Positions 12,409 to 23,311 of a DNA stretch of 64,000 nt are shown piece after piece. Both the position numbers and the translations under genes were made by a program. The stretch comes from Volvox africanus (taxonomy: Eukaryota > Chlorophyta > Chlorophyceae > Chlamydomonadales > Volvocaceae): the NCBI GenBank assembly GCA_030268105.1, contig BSDZ01000101.1, positions 2,480,001-2,544,000 of the forward strand. The letters run 5' to 3'. How positions within the stretch are numbered: the stretch's first letter is position 1; each line of letters begins with the position of its first letter. The notes under the pieces are model-generated. The model was not told the DNA's origin, did no database searches, and saw only the letters and a list, made by a program, of their open reading frames with translations.

Positions 12409-13301
12409 TATGGGTGTTACACTGTGGGTGACTCGCCCTTCAAAGACGAGCACCGGGGGTTCTGACCGGACCAAGCCACAGCGCAGGGGAGGAACACGTG
12501 GCTTTGTCTGTCTGTCCTGCCACGTGCTCCCCCTCTCACTTGGGCCAGCGAAACCTCAGAGGCTCTCGCCTGGCCACTAACAGAGCACTCAGGGTCACCA
12601 AGAAACCATAGAAAGGCCCTACAGAAAACGGGGGACACCTAGCTGCTCAAAGGACGGGGAATCCTCTCCTCTAACCCGAAACTGACCTGGCAAGAGCCTG
12701 ACAGACACACACAGATCCCCTCAGAGGAGAAACACCAGCAGGAAAGCACACTCTTACACAGCCAAGCCGAAAGAACCCAACAAGAGGCGGAGGGGGGGAT
12801 GACAAGCCAAACTGGCGCCCCCCTAGAAAGCCTTCCGGCCCCACCCAAAGCTGGCCCCGCAGACACCTGCACTGCACAAAAAGGAAAGACCTCTCTCTCT
12901 GACCCCCCCTAAAACCCTAAGGACCCCAAGCCTGGACACAGGAACCTCTAGCCACGAACCCCTCCACCCTCTCCCTTCCCCTCCTCAAGAACTAGACCGT
13001 CCTCCCCTTGTCTCTACCTCCTTGACTCTCTCCCTCTACATATACATGTATATGTACATGTATATGTATATATATGAGTGTTACACTGTGGGCAACTCGC
13101 CCTTCAAAGACGAGCACCGGGGGTCCTGACCGGACCAAGCCACAGCGCAGGGGAGGAGGTCGTGGCTGTCTGTCTGTCCTGCCACGTGCTCCCCCTCTCA
13201 CTTGGGTCAGCGAAACCTCAGAGGCTCTCGCCTGGCTACTATCAGAGCACTCAGGGCCACCATGTATATGTATATGTATATGTATATGTGTACAAGCATG
13301 G
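11063..13301. repeat. Array unit 5 (A+C+B+C)
   Basis: Block B at 12595-13039, CA/TATATG tract at 12280-12409. A small deletion near the start (about 11152-11157, AATTTATAAGG) distinguishes this unit and is shared by units 8 and 10. Confidence 0.88.
11703..11784 (-). pseudogene. Degenerate tRNA-Ser(GCT), array unit 5
   Basis: Same TTGGAAT T-loop lesion as in unit 1. Confidence 0.75.
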
Positions 13302-13948
13302 GTATGTCATCCGTGTGTGGAAAGTAAAACCTGCTGCTGGTGAGCGAGCAGCTTAAGGGGCGTTCTGGCACGCATCTTCGACACTGGTAATTTTACGGAT
13401 ATAAGGTCTGGATTGGAGGTCGCCAGCTGAAATCCTGTCAGCAGATGAACTGACGGGGTCTTTCTTGACAATGCCAGATCGCCACACACCATGGTGCTAC
13501 TGCTGGTGGAGGGCCGCAAGCTGCAGCAGGACAATCTACTATGTCAGTGGGACTCCATGTATGAGTGCTACCGAAGGATGGGTAGGTTGGTAGAGCGGCA
13601 GACAGGCCGGCCGGCCGCAATGGCACGTGGAGGGAAGGGGCCGGCGGCAGCGGCCTACAGGAGTGACAATGACAGCGCTGTTCGGCAAGTTGAAGGGCCC
13701 GCTACCCACAGCCACAATATTGAGAGCTTGTTGGGGAGTTACAGCCCGTCGGGGCCCATGATACATGGGTACAAAAGGTCATACGAGTAGCATGACATAG
13801 AAGGAGTACATGCAGGGTGGCATGCAGCAGCACGCAGCATGGTGCACGGGCGTGCCAGCGGCCCGTATAGGGCATGGCGTGTATTCTGGGGAATCCTGAA
13901 ACAACAGATCACAAGTCCGTCCATCCCCCACCTCCGGGTGGGGCAAAC

Positions 13949-14030
13949 CGCACCCGATGCGATTCCAACGCACGCGGGGAGACCCCACCGCCTTAGCAGG
14001 GCGGCGCCTTAACCACTCGGCCACAGGTGC
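13949..14030 (-). pseudogene. Degenerate tRNA-Ser(GCT), array unit 6
   Basis: Same TTGGAAT T-loop lesion as in unit 1. Confidence 0.75.
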
Positions 14031-14525
14031 AGGTCGCTTCGGGCTCCAAGCGGCTGAGCCCTAACCAGCAACACCCCATCCGCGTTTGGTGTCGTTCCTG
14101 CAACAAGAACTGCGGTTGTCATGCAGTCTAACCTACGACGACCATACCACAAAAGGACAGCAGCCTGCCAAGAAGTAGTGCTGATACAGCATCATGTCCC
14201 CTATCGTGACTTGCAGACAGTGGTCGTACCTGCATCCACGGAGTGAGTGCACAGCCAGCGCTACTACCCACTGGCATCGATCACGATGACAGGCCACGAC
14301 CATACCTCCACCACCTACCCTGTAGGCTGGTGTGTCCCTCCAGCCATGTACCCCCTGATCCATCACCACATAGCTAGGGCCACGCAGCTATCTGCAGCCA
14401 CAGCAGTGCCATGCACACCCACCAGACGCTCAGGTCACACCATCACATCCCTGCTGCATCCATCTATCCAATTCATGCTTTTACCAGCTCTTGCTGCTTG
14501 TACCTCTGGTACAAGGTGCGCATAG

Positions 14526-14707
<182 letters not shown>

Positions 14708-15599
14708 ATGGGTGTTACACTGTGGGTGACTCGCCCTTCAAAGACGAGCACCGGGGGTTCTGACCGGACCAAGCCACAGCGCAGGGGAGGAACACGTGGC
14801 TTTGTCTGTCTGTCCTGCCACGTGCTCCCCCTCTCACTTGGGCCAGCGAAACCTCAGAGGCTCTCGCCTGGCCACTAACAGAGCACTCAGGGTCACCAAG
14901 AAACCATAGAAAGGCCCTACAGAAAACGGGGGACACCTAGCTGCTCAAAGGACGGGGAATCCTCTCCTCTAACCCGAAACTGACCTGGCAAGAGCCTGAC
15001 AGACACACACAGATCCCCTCAGAGGAGAAACACCAGCAGGAAAGCACACTCTTACACAGCCAAGCCGAAAGAACCCAACAAGAGGCGGAGGGGGGGATGA
15101 CAAGCCAAACTGGCGCCCCCCTAGAAAGCCTTCCGGCCCCACCCAAAGCTGGCCCCGCAGACACCTGCACTGCACAAAAAGGAAAGACCTCTCTCTCTGA
15201 CCCCCCCTAAAACCCTAAGGACCCCAAGCCTGGACACAGGAACCTCTAGCCACGAACCCCTCCACCCTCTCCCTTCCCCTCCTCAAGAACTAGACCGTCC
15301 TCCCCTTGTCTCTACCTCCTTGACTCTCTCCCTCTACATATACATGTATATGTACATGTATATGTATATATATGAGTGTTACACTGTGGGCAACTCGCCC
15401 TTCAAAGACGAGCACCGGGGGTCCTGACCGGACCAAGCCACAGCGCAGGGGAGGAGGTCGTGGCTGTCTGTCTGTCCTGCCACGTGCTCCCCCTCTCACT
15501 TGGGTCAGCGAAACCTCAGAGGCTCTCGCCTGGCTACTATCAGAGCACTCAGGGCCACCATGTATATGTATATGTATATGTATATGTGTACAAGCATGG

Positions 15600-16854
15600 G
15601 TATGTCATCCGTGTGTGGAAAGTAAAACCTGCTGCTGGTGAGCGAGCAGCTTAAGGGGCGTTCTGGCACGCATCTTCGACACTGGTAATTTTACGGATAT
15701 AAGGTCTGGATTGGAGGTCGCCAGCTGAAATCCTGTCAGCAGATGAACTGACGGGGTCTTTCTTGACAATGCCAGATCGCCACACACCATGGTGCTACTG
15801 CTGGTGGAGGGCCGCAAGCTGCAGCAGGACAATCTACTATGTCAGTGGGACTCCATGTATGAGTGCTACCGAAGGATGGGTAGGTTGGTAGAGCGGCAGA
15901 CAGGCCGGCCGGCCACAATGGCACGTGGAGGGAAGGGGCCGGCGGCAGTGGCCTACAGGAGTGACAATGACAGCGCTGTTCGGCAGGTTGAAGGGCCCGC
16001 TACCCACAGCCACAATATTGAGAGCTTGTTGGGGAGTTACAGCCCGTCGGGGCCCATGATACATGGGTACAAAAGGTCATACGAGTAGCATGACATAGAA
16101 GGAGTACATGCAGGGTGGCATGCAGCAGCACGCAGCATGGTGCACGGGCGTGCCAGCGGCCCGTATAGGGCATGGCGTGTATTCTGGGGAATCCTGAAAC
16201 AACAGATCACAAGTCCGTCCATCCCCCACCTCCGGGTGGGGCAAACCGCACCCGATGCGATTCCAACGCACGCGGGGAGACCCCACCGCCTTAGCAGGGC
16301 GGCGCCTTAACCACTCGGCCACAGGTGCAGGTCGCTTCGGGCTCCAAGCGGCTGAGCCCTAACCAGCAACACCCCATCCGCGTTTGGTGTCGTTCCTGCA
16401 ACAAGAACTGCGGTTGTCATGCAGTCTAACCTACGACGACCATACCACAAAAGGACAGCAGCCTGCCAAGAAGTAGTGCTGATACAGCATCATGTCCCCT
16501 ATCGTGACTTGCAGACAGTGGTCGTACCTGCATCCACGGAGTGAGTGCACAGCCAGCGCTACTACCCACTGGCATCGATCACGATGACAGGCCACGACCA
16601 TACCTCCACCACCTACCCTGAGGCTGGTGTGTCCCTCCAGCCATGTACCCCCTGATCCATCACCACATAGCTAGGGCCACGCAGCTATCTGCAGCCACAG
16701 CAGTGCCATGCACACCCACCAGACGCTCAGGTCACACCATCACATCCCTGCTGCATCCATCTATCCAATTCATGCTTTTACCAGCTCTTGCTGCTTGTAC
16801 CTCTGGTACAAGGTGCGCATAGCACACACACACACACACACACAAACACACACA

Positions 16855-16943
<89 letters not shown>

Positions 16944-17859
16944 TATGGGTGTTACACTGTGGGTGACTCGCCCTTCAAAGACGAGCACCGGGGGTTCTGA
17001 CCGGACCAAGCCACAGCGCAGGGGAGGAACACGTGGCTTTGTCTGTCTGTCCTGCCACGTGCTCCCCCTCTCACTAGGGCCAGCGAGCCCTCACAGGCTC
17101 TCGCCTGGCCACTAACAGAGCACTCAGGGTCACCAAGAAACCATAGAAAGGCCCTACAGAAAACGGGGGACACCTAGCTGCTCAAAGGACGGGGAATCCT
17201 CTCCTCTAACCCGAAACTGACCTGGCAAGAGCCTGACAGACACACACAGATCCCCTCAGAGGAGAAACACCAGCAGGAAAGCACACTCTTACACAGCCAA
17301 GCCGAAAGAACCCAACAAGAGGCGGAGGGGGGGATGACAAGCCAAACTGGCGCCCCCCTAGAAAGCCTTCCGGCCCCACCCAAAGCTGGCCCCGCAGACA
17401 CCTGCACTGCACAAAAAGGAAAGACCTCTCTCGCTGACCCCCCCTAAAACCCTAAGGACCCCAAGCCTGGACACAGGAACCTCTAGCCACGAACCCCTCC
17501 ACCCTCTCCCTTCCCCTCCTCAAGAACTAGACCGTCCTCCCCTTGTCTCTACCTCCCTGACTCTCTCCCTCTACATATACATGTATATGTACATGTATAT
17601 GTATATATATGAGTGTTACACTGTGGGCGACTCACCCTTCAAAGACGAGCACCGGGGGTCCTGACCGGACCAAGCCACAGCGCAGGGGAGGAGGTCGTGG
17701 CTGTCTGTCTGTCCTGCCACGTGCTCCCCCTCTCACTTGGGTCAGCGAAACCTCAGAGGCTCTCGCCTGGCTACTATCAGAGCACTCAGGGCCACCATGT
17801 ATATGTATATGTATATGTATATGACTCGCCCTTCAAAGACGAGCACCGAAGGTCCTGAC
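15600..17859. repeat. Array unit 7 (A+C+B+C, ending in a truncated core)
   Basis: Block B at 17130-17574, tract at 16823-16944. After the TATATG run at about 17824 the sequence jumps directly to ACTCGCCC of another core, losing the usual GTGTTACACTGTGGG start. This marks a recombination junction at the microsatellite. Element 1 is inserted 35 bp later. Confidence 0.85.
16247..16328 (-). pseudogene. Degenerate tRNA-Ser(GCT), array unit 7
   Basis: Same TTGGAAT T-loop lesion as in unit 1. Confidence 0.75.
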
Positions 17860-18675
17860 TGTTGTGCTACGGTTCGTTTCCCGCCGATGCGTAGGTCGAT
17901 GCGACCCTACAAGGCGAAGTGCTATTGTGTTGAACACATTGTATATGAATGAATCTGCATGATATAAATGTATTCGTGTACATTTATATATGCATTTGGC
18001 ATGTTCCATCACGACATTGCATCATGGCAAATCCGCCTAGCATGCATGAAAGCCTGAAGCATTGAAGTGCGCATTATGCTCGTGCTACGAAACGATAAGT
18101 AATATTATCTGATATAATATTACTTCATTACAGCACACGTTGAGAGCGCCGCACTCGTCGCGATACATGCCCTGCAACCGGATATCGTTATCCGGACCCT
18201 TGCATCATGCGAATGCCGGAAAGGCTTATACGTTGTTATACGTGGACATCGCCTATACGCAGTAGGGTTGTCACATCTAGGATCGGCCTCCTGATGTGAA
18301 TCGTACGGCATTGCGATGCTGCGAGTATAACAGATGCGAGGACGGCTAAGCAAGATAAGACATTCGATACCGGAGAACACTCGTGTGTTCTATATTACTA
18401 TTGCTATACGCTATTCTACTTAGCCCGAGCCAAGCCTGAACTTTGCTAATCACCGCCGCGTGATGATTGCTTGCTTCCGGCGCTGACGGCGATTTCGTCC
18501 ATTGCATCATTCCGATCTGTAAGACCGTAAGTTATATCTCTCTTCGTCTTGAAGTCTTCCGCTGTCTCTGTTTGCTCTCGCTTGCCTTGCTGTACTTGCA
18601 AGTGCTCGCGCATCGGTGTCGAAAGTCTCCAGACGTGCAGATACTTATGAGCAAACGCGAACGAGAGGTACAACA
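17860..18675 (+). repeat. 5' LTR, element 1
   Basis: 816 bp, TGTTGTGCTACGG...GGTACAACA. It contains a perfect 12-bp-stem hairpin (18097-18125, AAGTAATATTAT and its complement) and the imperfect palindrome GGATATCGTTATCC. A B-box-like GGTTCGTTTCC lies 12 bases from the start. Confidence 0.94.
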
Positions 18676-18700
18676 AATTGGTATTGAGACAGGTTCGTTG
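18676..18700 (+). other. Primer-binding region, element 1
   Basis: Directly after the LTR, TTGGTATTGAGACAGGTT resembles the complement of the 3' end of initiator tRNA-Met (TGGTAT..GAG pattern common in gypsy elements), with mismatches. The same site follows the LTRs at 35085 and 63112 and, reversed, in the TRIM. Confidence 0.6.
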
Positions 18701-18742
18701 CCTAACTGTCTCTCTTTGTCTAATCGGAAGTAGGTTCTTTCT

Positions 18743-19176
18743 ATGGCGAGTTCCAGCGACGAACCAAGAGGACCGCTAGATACTTTTGCCGAAGACCTAG
18801 GCCGCGCCGTTTTGGACGCCGCCGCTTCCGGTTTGTAATTGTTTAATTGCTTTTGCTTAGATTGCTGCACTTGTTGTGTAAGTGTATGCTCTGAGTCGCA
18901 GGTAATCTCAGTGCACCGGCATTGCTTGCCGCGGCGACTGAGACCGGCTTTCGTCCGGACCAGTTGGCGACTCTCATTGCCCAAACTACGGAGATCAGGA
19001 CTCAGCTGGGCAAGTACTTGCTGAGTTTACTGAATCTTCTCAAGAGTACTGTCGGTAGGCTCACCGAATTGTTTTGTACTCTTGCCTTTGCGATAGAAGT
19101 CGGCTTCTATTACGCAAACCTAGGGTATCGTTTCGTGCTCCATGTCCGCGGAACACGACGATACGCCGCACACTAG
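18743..19176 (+). CDS. Leader ORF (ORF0), two putative exons, element 1
   Basis: ATG at 18743 (MASSSDEPRGPLDTFAEDLG...) opens a 31-codon frame ending at TAA 18836-18838. A candidate GT-AG intron, 18831-18901 (71 nt), would join it in frame to 18902-19176, giving ...DAAASG-NLSAPALLAAATETG... and a product of about 120 residues. Exon 2 contains LIAQTTEIRTQLGKYLLSLL, an amphipathic helical stretch, and ends 35 nt inside gag. The same frames are present in family 1 elements at 595(-), 35152 and 63179 and, as a decayed but recognisable protein, in element 3 (55811-56033). Conservation at protein level argues for real coding. The intron is inferred; two separate uORFs are the alternative. Confidence 0.55.
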
Positions 19177-20377
19177 CCTAGCTAGCCAACCCGATTTTGT
19201 TGTGGCTGCTAGAGCACCGGATAGAGGTCTTGAGACTGTTGGCGCGCGAGCCACTCAAGAGCCCCTTTTCCTTCAGACCCCTGCTCACTTAATTGTGCCG
19301 CATTCAGCAGTGAACACGAATATGGACAACACTGCTGGACCAAGGGTTCTGCCATTACCTCAAGCTCGAGGGCATGATGACATCCCTGAGGTGATGAGAT
19401 TGTCGATTCCTGTTCCTAGGCTCAATATTTTGCTGACCGACAAGACACCAGGGCATAGTATAGCCGATGCAACTCGTGCGTACGTGCGTGACGCTAAAAA
19501 GTATCTCCAGGCTGTTCATGGTGGCGATAATGACGGTATCAGGTGTCTCTTCGTTGGTAACACCCTCGAGGGCTCAGCGAAGGACTGGTATCGCAATTGG
19601 ACCAACGCCCGGGGCAACTATACTTTTGACGAGTTGATCGCCGCTTTGCTCGCACGATTCACTACTGAGGTTCAAGCACGCGATGTGGAAGCTCGTAAGG
19701 TTTTGGCAGCCGGTAGCTACCACATGCGTCGGGATGAAAATGTACCTGCGTACCAGTCACGCTTCGAAGCACTTGTGACTCCCATTGCTGACCTCACTGA
19801 ATCCGAGCGTGTCTTTTGGTTTAGGCGAGGCCTGACGAAAATTTTGGCTAAATGGTGCGCTACTGACTTGGTTGGAGCGCAGATCAAGTCGTACGACGCG
19901 TTGGTCGCTTTTGCTAAGGGCACGGAGATACGACTCCTTGCCGGTGAGGAAGAAGTCAAGTCTGTCCCTCGTGCAAATGCCGTGCAAGTGCAGGATCCGC
20001 TTGGGGAAGCCGTAGCTCTCGACCAGGACTTCGGAGCGACCCGCCCCACGCCTATTGCCGCGACGCGACGCAGCAACCGGCAACACCAGGCGCGCGGGGG
20101 CGCTAGCTCGGGTGTCCGTGGGTCAGGAGGAGCAGGTCCGCGCTCGGACCCAGCTAAAAACAGGAAGCGTGGTGGCGTGCCGTCGACGGCAGCCGCACAG
20201 CGTTCCGACCCCAATGCGAAGCGGACTCGCACGGACGACACGTATATGCCAAAATGGAATTGCAATCGTTCCGAATTCGAGCGTCGGAAATTGGCCAACG
20301 TTTGTCTACGGTGTGCGGAGAGCCATTCCACGAAGGATTGCCCGCTAATGCCGCCGTTTGTACCTCAGCCGAAATAG
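19142..20377 (+). CDS. gag: Gag, element 1 (intact, 411 aa)
   Basis: Structural capsid/nucleocapsid polyprotein of a Ty3/gypsy element, which would assemble cytoplasmic particles and package element RNA. Residues about 135-250 form a retrotransposon gag domain (CLFVGNTLEG, DWYRNW, FDELIAALLARF, ERVFWFRRGL). A basic, alanine/glycine-rich linker follows, then a zinc knuckle at 388-400, CLRCAESHSTKDC, spaced C-X2-C-X3-H-X4-C, one residue shorter than the usual CCHC. The ATG at 19142 lies in the context CTCCATGTCC and overlaps the end of ORF0. The frame ends at UAG 20375-20377, after which the same frame continues open into pol. Confidence 0.93.
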   Translation: MSAEHDDTPHTSLASQPDFVVAARAPDRGLETVGARATQEPLFLQTPAHLIVPHSAVNTNMDNTAGPRVLPLPQARGHDDIPEVMRLSIPVPRLNILLTDKTPGHSIADATRAYVRDAKKYLQAVHGGDNDGIRCLFVGNTLEGSAKDWYRNWTNARGNYTFDELIAALLARFTTEVQARDVEARKVLAAGSYHMRRDENVPAYQSRFEALVTPIADLTESERVFWFRRGLTKILAKWCATDLVGAQIKSYDALVAFAKGTEIRLLAGEEEVKSVPRANAVQVQDPLGEAVALDQDFGATRPTPIAATRRSNRQHQARGGASSGVRGSGGAGPRSDPAKNRKRGGVPSTAAAQRSDPNAKRTRTDDTYMPKWNCNRSEFERRKLANVCLRCAESHSTKDCPLMPPFVPQPK

Positions 20378-22309
20378 GGGCTTGCCCGGGTTCCTGCGGA
20401 GGGGGCACCACCTGGGATTTCTGAACTAACGCGTGGTCGGTGGTCATCCTTACGGCCAGCCGTTAAGGCATTGTTGCCTTGCGTACTTGGACACATCGAG
20501 CGAGTCATTGCGCGACGCATCACGCTTGACGGACGCACGGGACTTCTCTGCTTCGATCCGTTGTGTAATTTGTTTACACCTCGCCGTCCCCTGTCGTCTA
20601 TCGATCTGTCTAACCACGTGGTTTTGTTCATCCCCTCATCTCTGCGTGAGATGTCGGAACAGTTGGCCGTATATAGGAGATGTAGGCGTCAATATCCAGG
20701 CACCGCCGCATGTGTATTACTCCCCGCTTTCTGTCGGCGCAAGGCAGAGGCATCGTTAAGGGGTATGCGGCGTGTCCACCGGTTCGAGCCGGGCACCGTT
20801 TTGTTTAATGGTGTGGATCGGGAGGGTATGCTGGCTCCGTGGCCAGGGACATCCTACTCGGTTGACGTTTGGTACGAAGCTCCTGATGAGGGTGCCGTAG
20901 GTTACGGACCCGCCTTAAGTGCACTAACGTTATCTGCTGGGCAGTCGCTCGTAGATAACCGTGTCCCAGTGGTTCAGATCGGTTTGAATGGCCGTACTCT
21001 GAAGGCACTTGTTGACACCGGTGCCAGCGACGACTTCATCTCTGTCGCAGAGATGAATGCGCTGGGGTTGACCCCAGGTTCGTCTGATTGTCCACAGGTT
21101 ACCCTTGCTGACGGGGGTAAGCATCCCATCGTGGGCAGGATTACCCTTAGCCTATCGATAGGCCCTTTGTGTGTTGTGACCCGGCCGTACGTGCTGCAGG
21201 GCTTAGCAGAGACTGCACCGTACATAATGGGGTCTTCGACATTACGGCAGTACCGCGCGCGCATCGACATGGAGACCGCAACCCTGCATATGTGCAAGGG
21301 TACTCTGTCGATTAAGGTACCTTTCCTGTCGTTCGAACATGTCACACCAAAGGAGGGCGAAGCTGAGGCGGTGCCTATGGTTAATTTCGCTGTGACCGCA
21401 ATGGCCGTGCGAACCGAACCAGAGCTAGTCGGGCGTAAGGAGGCCGTCCGTTTGTTACGGAAGGGTGCCCACGGACTGCTTTTGAGGCCACGGGTGGGCT
21501 GCAGTGCAACCACCGCGCAGATTTCTGTGGATCCTGAGGTTGAGGCCCTACTGTCACAGTATGAGGACGTCTTTAAAGATATCCCTGGCCTACCACCTAT
21601 GCGTCCTGTTGATCACACAATCCCTCTCATGCCTGGAGCGCAGCCTACGGCCCGGCCAATGTACAGGTTGAGTCCATTGGAACTGGACGAGGTGAAGCGC
21701 CAGGTGACGGATTTGCTCGCGAAGGGTATGATACGCCCCAGCACATCCCCGTATTCTGCACCGATTTTGTTTGTCGGTAAGAAGGATGGGACCTTGCGCA
21801 TGTGCATCGATTACCGGGGGTTGAATGCGAATACGGTGAAAAATCGCTACCCTTTGCCACGCGTTGACGACCTGTTGGATAAGCTGAAGGGCTCGGCTTA
21901 TTTTTCCTCAATTGACTTACAACAGGGCTACAATCAGATTCGCATCGCTGCCTCTGATGTCCCGAAAACCGCTTTTCGGACGCCCTTCGGTCACTTTGAG
22001 TATACGGTCCTATCGTTTGGTTTGACTAATGCCCCTGCGACGTTTCAGGCGGTTATGGACCGAATGTTTAGGCCGTTTATCGACAGGTTCGTTGTTTGCT
22101 ACCTGGATGACATCTTGGTATATTCTAAGACGCGCGAGGAGCACCTGGAGCATCTTCGGCTCGTGCTCGACGTTATGAGGCGGGAGCAATTGTTTGCTAA
22201 ACGCGCCAAATGCTTTTGGGCGCAGCCTCAGGTGGAATATTTGGGCCACATTGTGTCGGCCACCGGTGTGAAGATGGACCCGCGGAAGGTCGCCGTGGTT
22301 CGCGATTGA
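20378..22309 (+). pseudogene. pol: Pol N-terminal part: protease and reverse transcriptase, element 1 (truncated by nonsense)
   Basis: Continues the gag frame after UAG with no intervening stop; the first ATG/GTG-type starts lie well inside (for example 20471), so readthrough is the likely expression route. Order: an unassigned N-terminal region ([11 protein letters not shown]...CNLFTPRRP), aspartic protease with [12 protein letters not shown] (about 21010-21045), then RT with [40 protein letters not shown] and the catalytic [10 protein letters not shown] box (about 22100). It ends at TGA 22307-22309, where element 2 has TGG (tryptophan). This nonsense lies in the RT C-terminal (connection/thumb) region. 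Confidence 0.9.
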
Positions 22310-22776
22310 CCCGCGCCTCAGAACCTCACGGAGCTGCGTAAGTTCCTTGGCTTGACCAATTATTTCCGAAAGTTCATTGAAAAATATTCCATCATTGCGG
22401 CCCCGCTTACTAACTTAACTCGCAAAGGCGTTTTCGTTTCCCTCGAGTCGTGGACGTCGCAATGCCAGCGGGCATTCGAAGAGCTCAAACGAATCGTTGC
22501 CGAAGATGTCACCCTTGCATTCCCTGATTACTCGTTGCCATTTCGTGTTGAGGTAGTGTCTGATGCCTCAATATTTGGAAGCGGCGCTGTATTGTTACAG
22601 GAAGGGCGACCGATCGCCTTCACGAGTAAGAAGTTTTCTGGTGCGGAAATTCGCTACACTACCGGGGAACAGGAGCTTCTGGCCGTGCTGCATGCTTTAA
22701 AGGAATGGCGCTGTTACCTCGAGGGACGCCCGTTTACTTTAAAGACTGACCACAAGCCCCTAACGTTTTTGCAAAG
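22310..22776 (+). pseudogene. pol: Pol middle fragment: RT end and start of RNase H, element 1
   Basis: Same frame as upstream pol, beyond the nonsense codon. It carries [19 protein letters not shown], then RNase H with [36 protein letters not shown] and [10 protein letters not shown]. At 22776 the sequence jumps to the region near the end of integrase: relative to element 2, net 1183 bp is missing (between positions matching 39185 and 40371), and the downstream frame shifts. Confidence 0.88.
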
Positions 22777-22778
22777 AA

Positions 22779-23252
22779 GGGCAACTCGTGTTGCTAAGCA
22801 CCAAGAACTTGCGTTCCTTAGCCGACGGATCCCGAAAACTCTTACCCCGCTGGATTGGTCCGTATCCTGTCATGCGCATGGTTGGGAATGTGGCTGTGGA
22901 GCTTGCATTGCCCGCTGATATGACCATTCACCCCACGTTTCACGTATCGCTTGTTCGTCCGTATCGTGGTACAGAACCCGTCCCTGAGCCTGCTAACGCC
23001 CCCGCAGTGATCGAACCAGTTCCCGAGACCTGGATCGCTGGTAAACAGAAGTTTTACGATGTGGAGCGGGTGTTAGATTATCGCGCGCGTCGTGTGGGCC
23101 GACACCGACGTAAGCGGACAGTACACGAGTACTTGGTGAAGTGGACAGGGTATACCGACCAGCACAACTCATGGGAACCGGCACGCAACTTCTCACAGGA
23201 CATGAAGCCCCTGCTCGAAGAAGCCCGCAAACGTGCCACACAAGTCCAATGA
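22779..23252 (+). pseudogene. pol: Integrase C-terminus plus chromodomain fragment, element 1
   Basis: After the deletion junction a different frame carries the GPY/F-like integrase end (LPRWIGPYPVMRMVGNVAV) and a chromodomain (YDVERVLDYR...YLVKWTGYTDQHNSWEP) up to the stop at 23252. Chromodomains in chromovirus integrases bind methylated histone H3 and steer insertion into heterochromatin. The integrase zinc finger and DDE core are absent, so this copy cannot integrate itself. Confidence 0.88.
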
Positions 23253-23295
23253 CCCTTGCAGTCGATGCTGTATGAAGCAGCGAGGACGCTGCATA

Positions 23296-23311
23296 CGGGA
23301 GGGGGGATAAT
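23296..23311 (+). other. Polypurine tract, element 1
   Basis: ACGGGAGGGGGGATAAT immediately precedes the 3' LTR and is identical in placement to that of element 2. It is the expected plus-strand primer site. Confidence 0.8.

Noticed and set aside
18532..18984. 150-codon antisense open frame over the LTR/leader
   Set aside because: It lies opposite ORF0 and crosses the LTR boundary; no start context or conservation independent of the plus-strand frames.
19717..20331. 204-codon minus-strand open frame over gag (and its copy at 36126-36758)
   Set aside because: Shadow of the GC-rich gag linker on the opposite strand; no recognisable domain, and it differs in length between copies.
20375..20377. 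UAG as a reassigned sense codon in this organism
   Set aside because: Other frames here use TAG as an apparent terminator (for example 3126-3128 and the end of ORF0), so readthrough at one site is the simpler reading.
20974..21513. 179-codon minus-strand open frame over protease (and 37383-37922)
   Set aside because: Antisense shadow of the conserved pol frame.
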